This document shows, in pieces, positions 63,999 to 64,000 of a stretch of DNA of 64,000 nucleotides. Position 1 is the stretch's first letter, and every line of letters starts with the position of its first letter. The translations under genes were made by a program, and so were the position numbers. This DNA comes from Chlorops oryzae (Eukaryota; Arthropoda; Insecta; Diptera; Chloropidae), in contig CM035806.1 in assembly GCA_020466095.1 (NCBI GenBank), positions 137,393,599 through 137,457,598 of the forward strand. Direction: 5' to 3'. The notes under the pieces were generated by a model. The model saw nothing but the letters and a program-made list of their open reading frames with translations. It was not told the DNA's origin and ran no database searches.

Positions 63999-64000
63999 TG

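Larger units (their letters stand above)
58125..64000 (-). mobile_element. Ty3/gypsy LTR retrotransposon carrying a Ulp1-type protease, 5' part outside window
   Basis: Minus-strand order: protease, RT, RNase H, integrase, spacer, Ulp1-like protease, polypurine tract, 3' LTR. Gag and the 5' LTR lie beyond 64000. It is inserted in the HARBI1-type gene of an older Harbinger element. Apart from one TGA beside the protease active site, the coding regions visible are open, so the insertion is fairly recent. Confidence 0.88.

Overview
The window is repeat-dominated nuclear DNA from an insect, most likely a fly. Signs are the intron-exon structure of the one host gene, Himar1-type and other mariners, gypsy-type LTR elements, PIF/Harbinger, hAT and pogo-like elements, and about six copies of a fly-type dispersed repeat containing GGACGGACAGAC runs. 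Two 100-N runs (16346-16445, 30777-30876) mark assembly gaps. Species cannot be fixed from the sequence alone.

The only recognisable host gene is a TMEM184 orthologue on the minus strand. Seven coding exons lie between 55456 and 35445 and predict 458 residues. Two introns, 5.9 kb and 11.65 kb, are filled with transposon debris: a 2.25-kb hAT with an 8-bp target duplication, a DD37E Tc1/mariner element with one in-frame stop, two nested TIR elements with tRNA-like sequences, a polyadenylated retroposon with a 15-bp target duplication, and gypsy pol fragments.

Left part (1-31 kb). A broken LTR retrotransposon (gag zinc knuckle, frameshifted protease, polypurine tract, 657-bp LTR) leads into a non-coding block that occurs twice: copy A 4230-13258 and copy B 16732-29203. 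The copies are near-identical by eye. They differ by clean events: a 1288-bp mariner with intact transposase and a 126-bp TIR element present only in B, and about 2.07 kb missing from A. This is either a recent segmental duplication or two haplotypes assembled in tandem. A Himar1-like mariner with an intact transposase and an N gap lie between the copies. Members of a dispersed repeat with 11-bp subterminal inverted repeats, internal ~126-bp units and a terminal hairpin (Helentron/DINE-like) are scattered through this part. A ~175-bp satellite flanks the second gap.

Right end (56.2-64 kb). A degenerate PIF/Harbinger element (Myb-like gene plus HARBI1-type nuclease, divergent strands) is interrupted by a Ty3/gypsy retrotransposon on the minus strand. 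Its pol is open over RT, RNase H and integrase and is stopped only by one TGA beside the protease D-T-G. Downstream of pol, before the polypurine tract and 3' LTR, it carries an intact 296-residue Ulp1/SENP-type SUMO protease with H-D-Q-C all present. An LTR retrotransposon carrying its own deSUMOylase-like gene is the most interesting object here.
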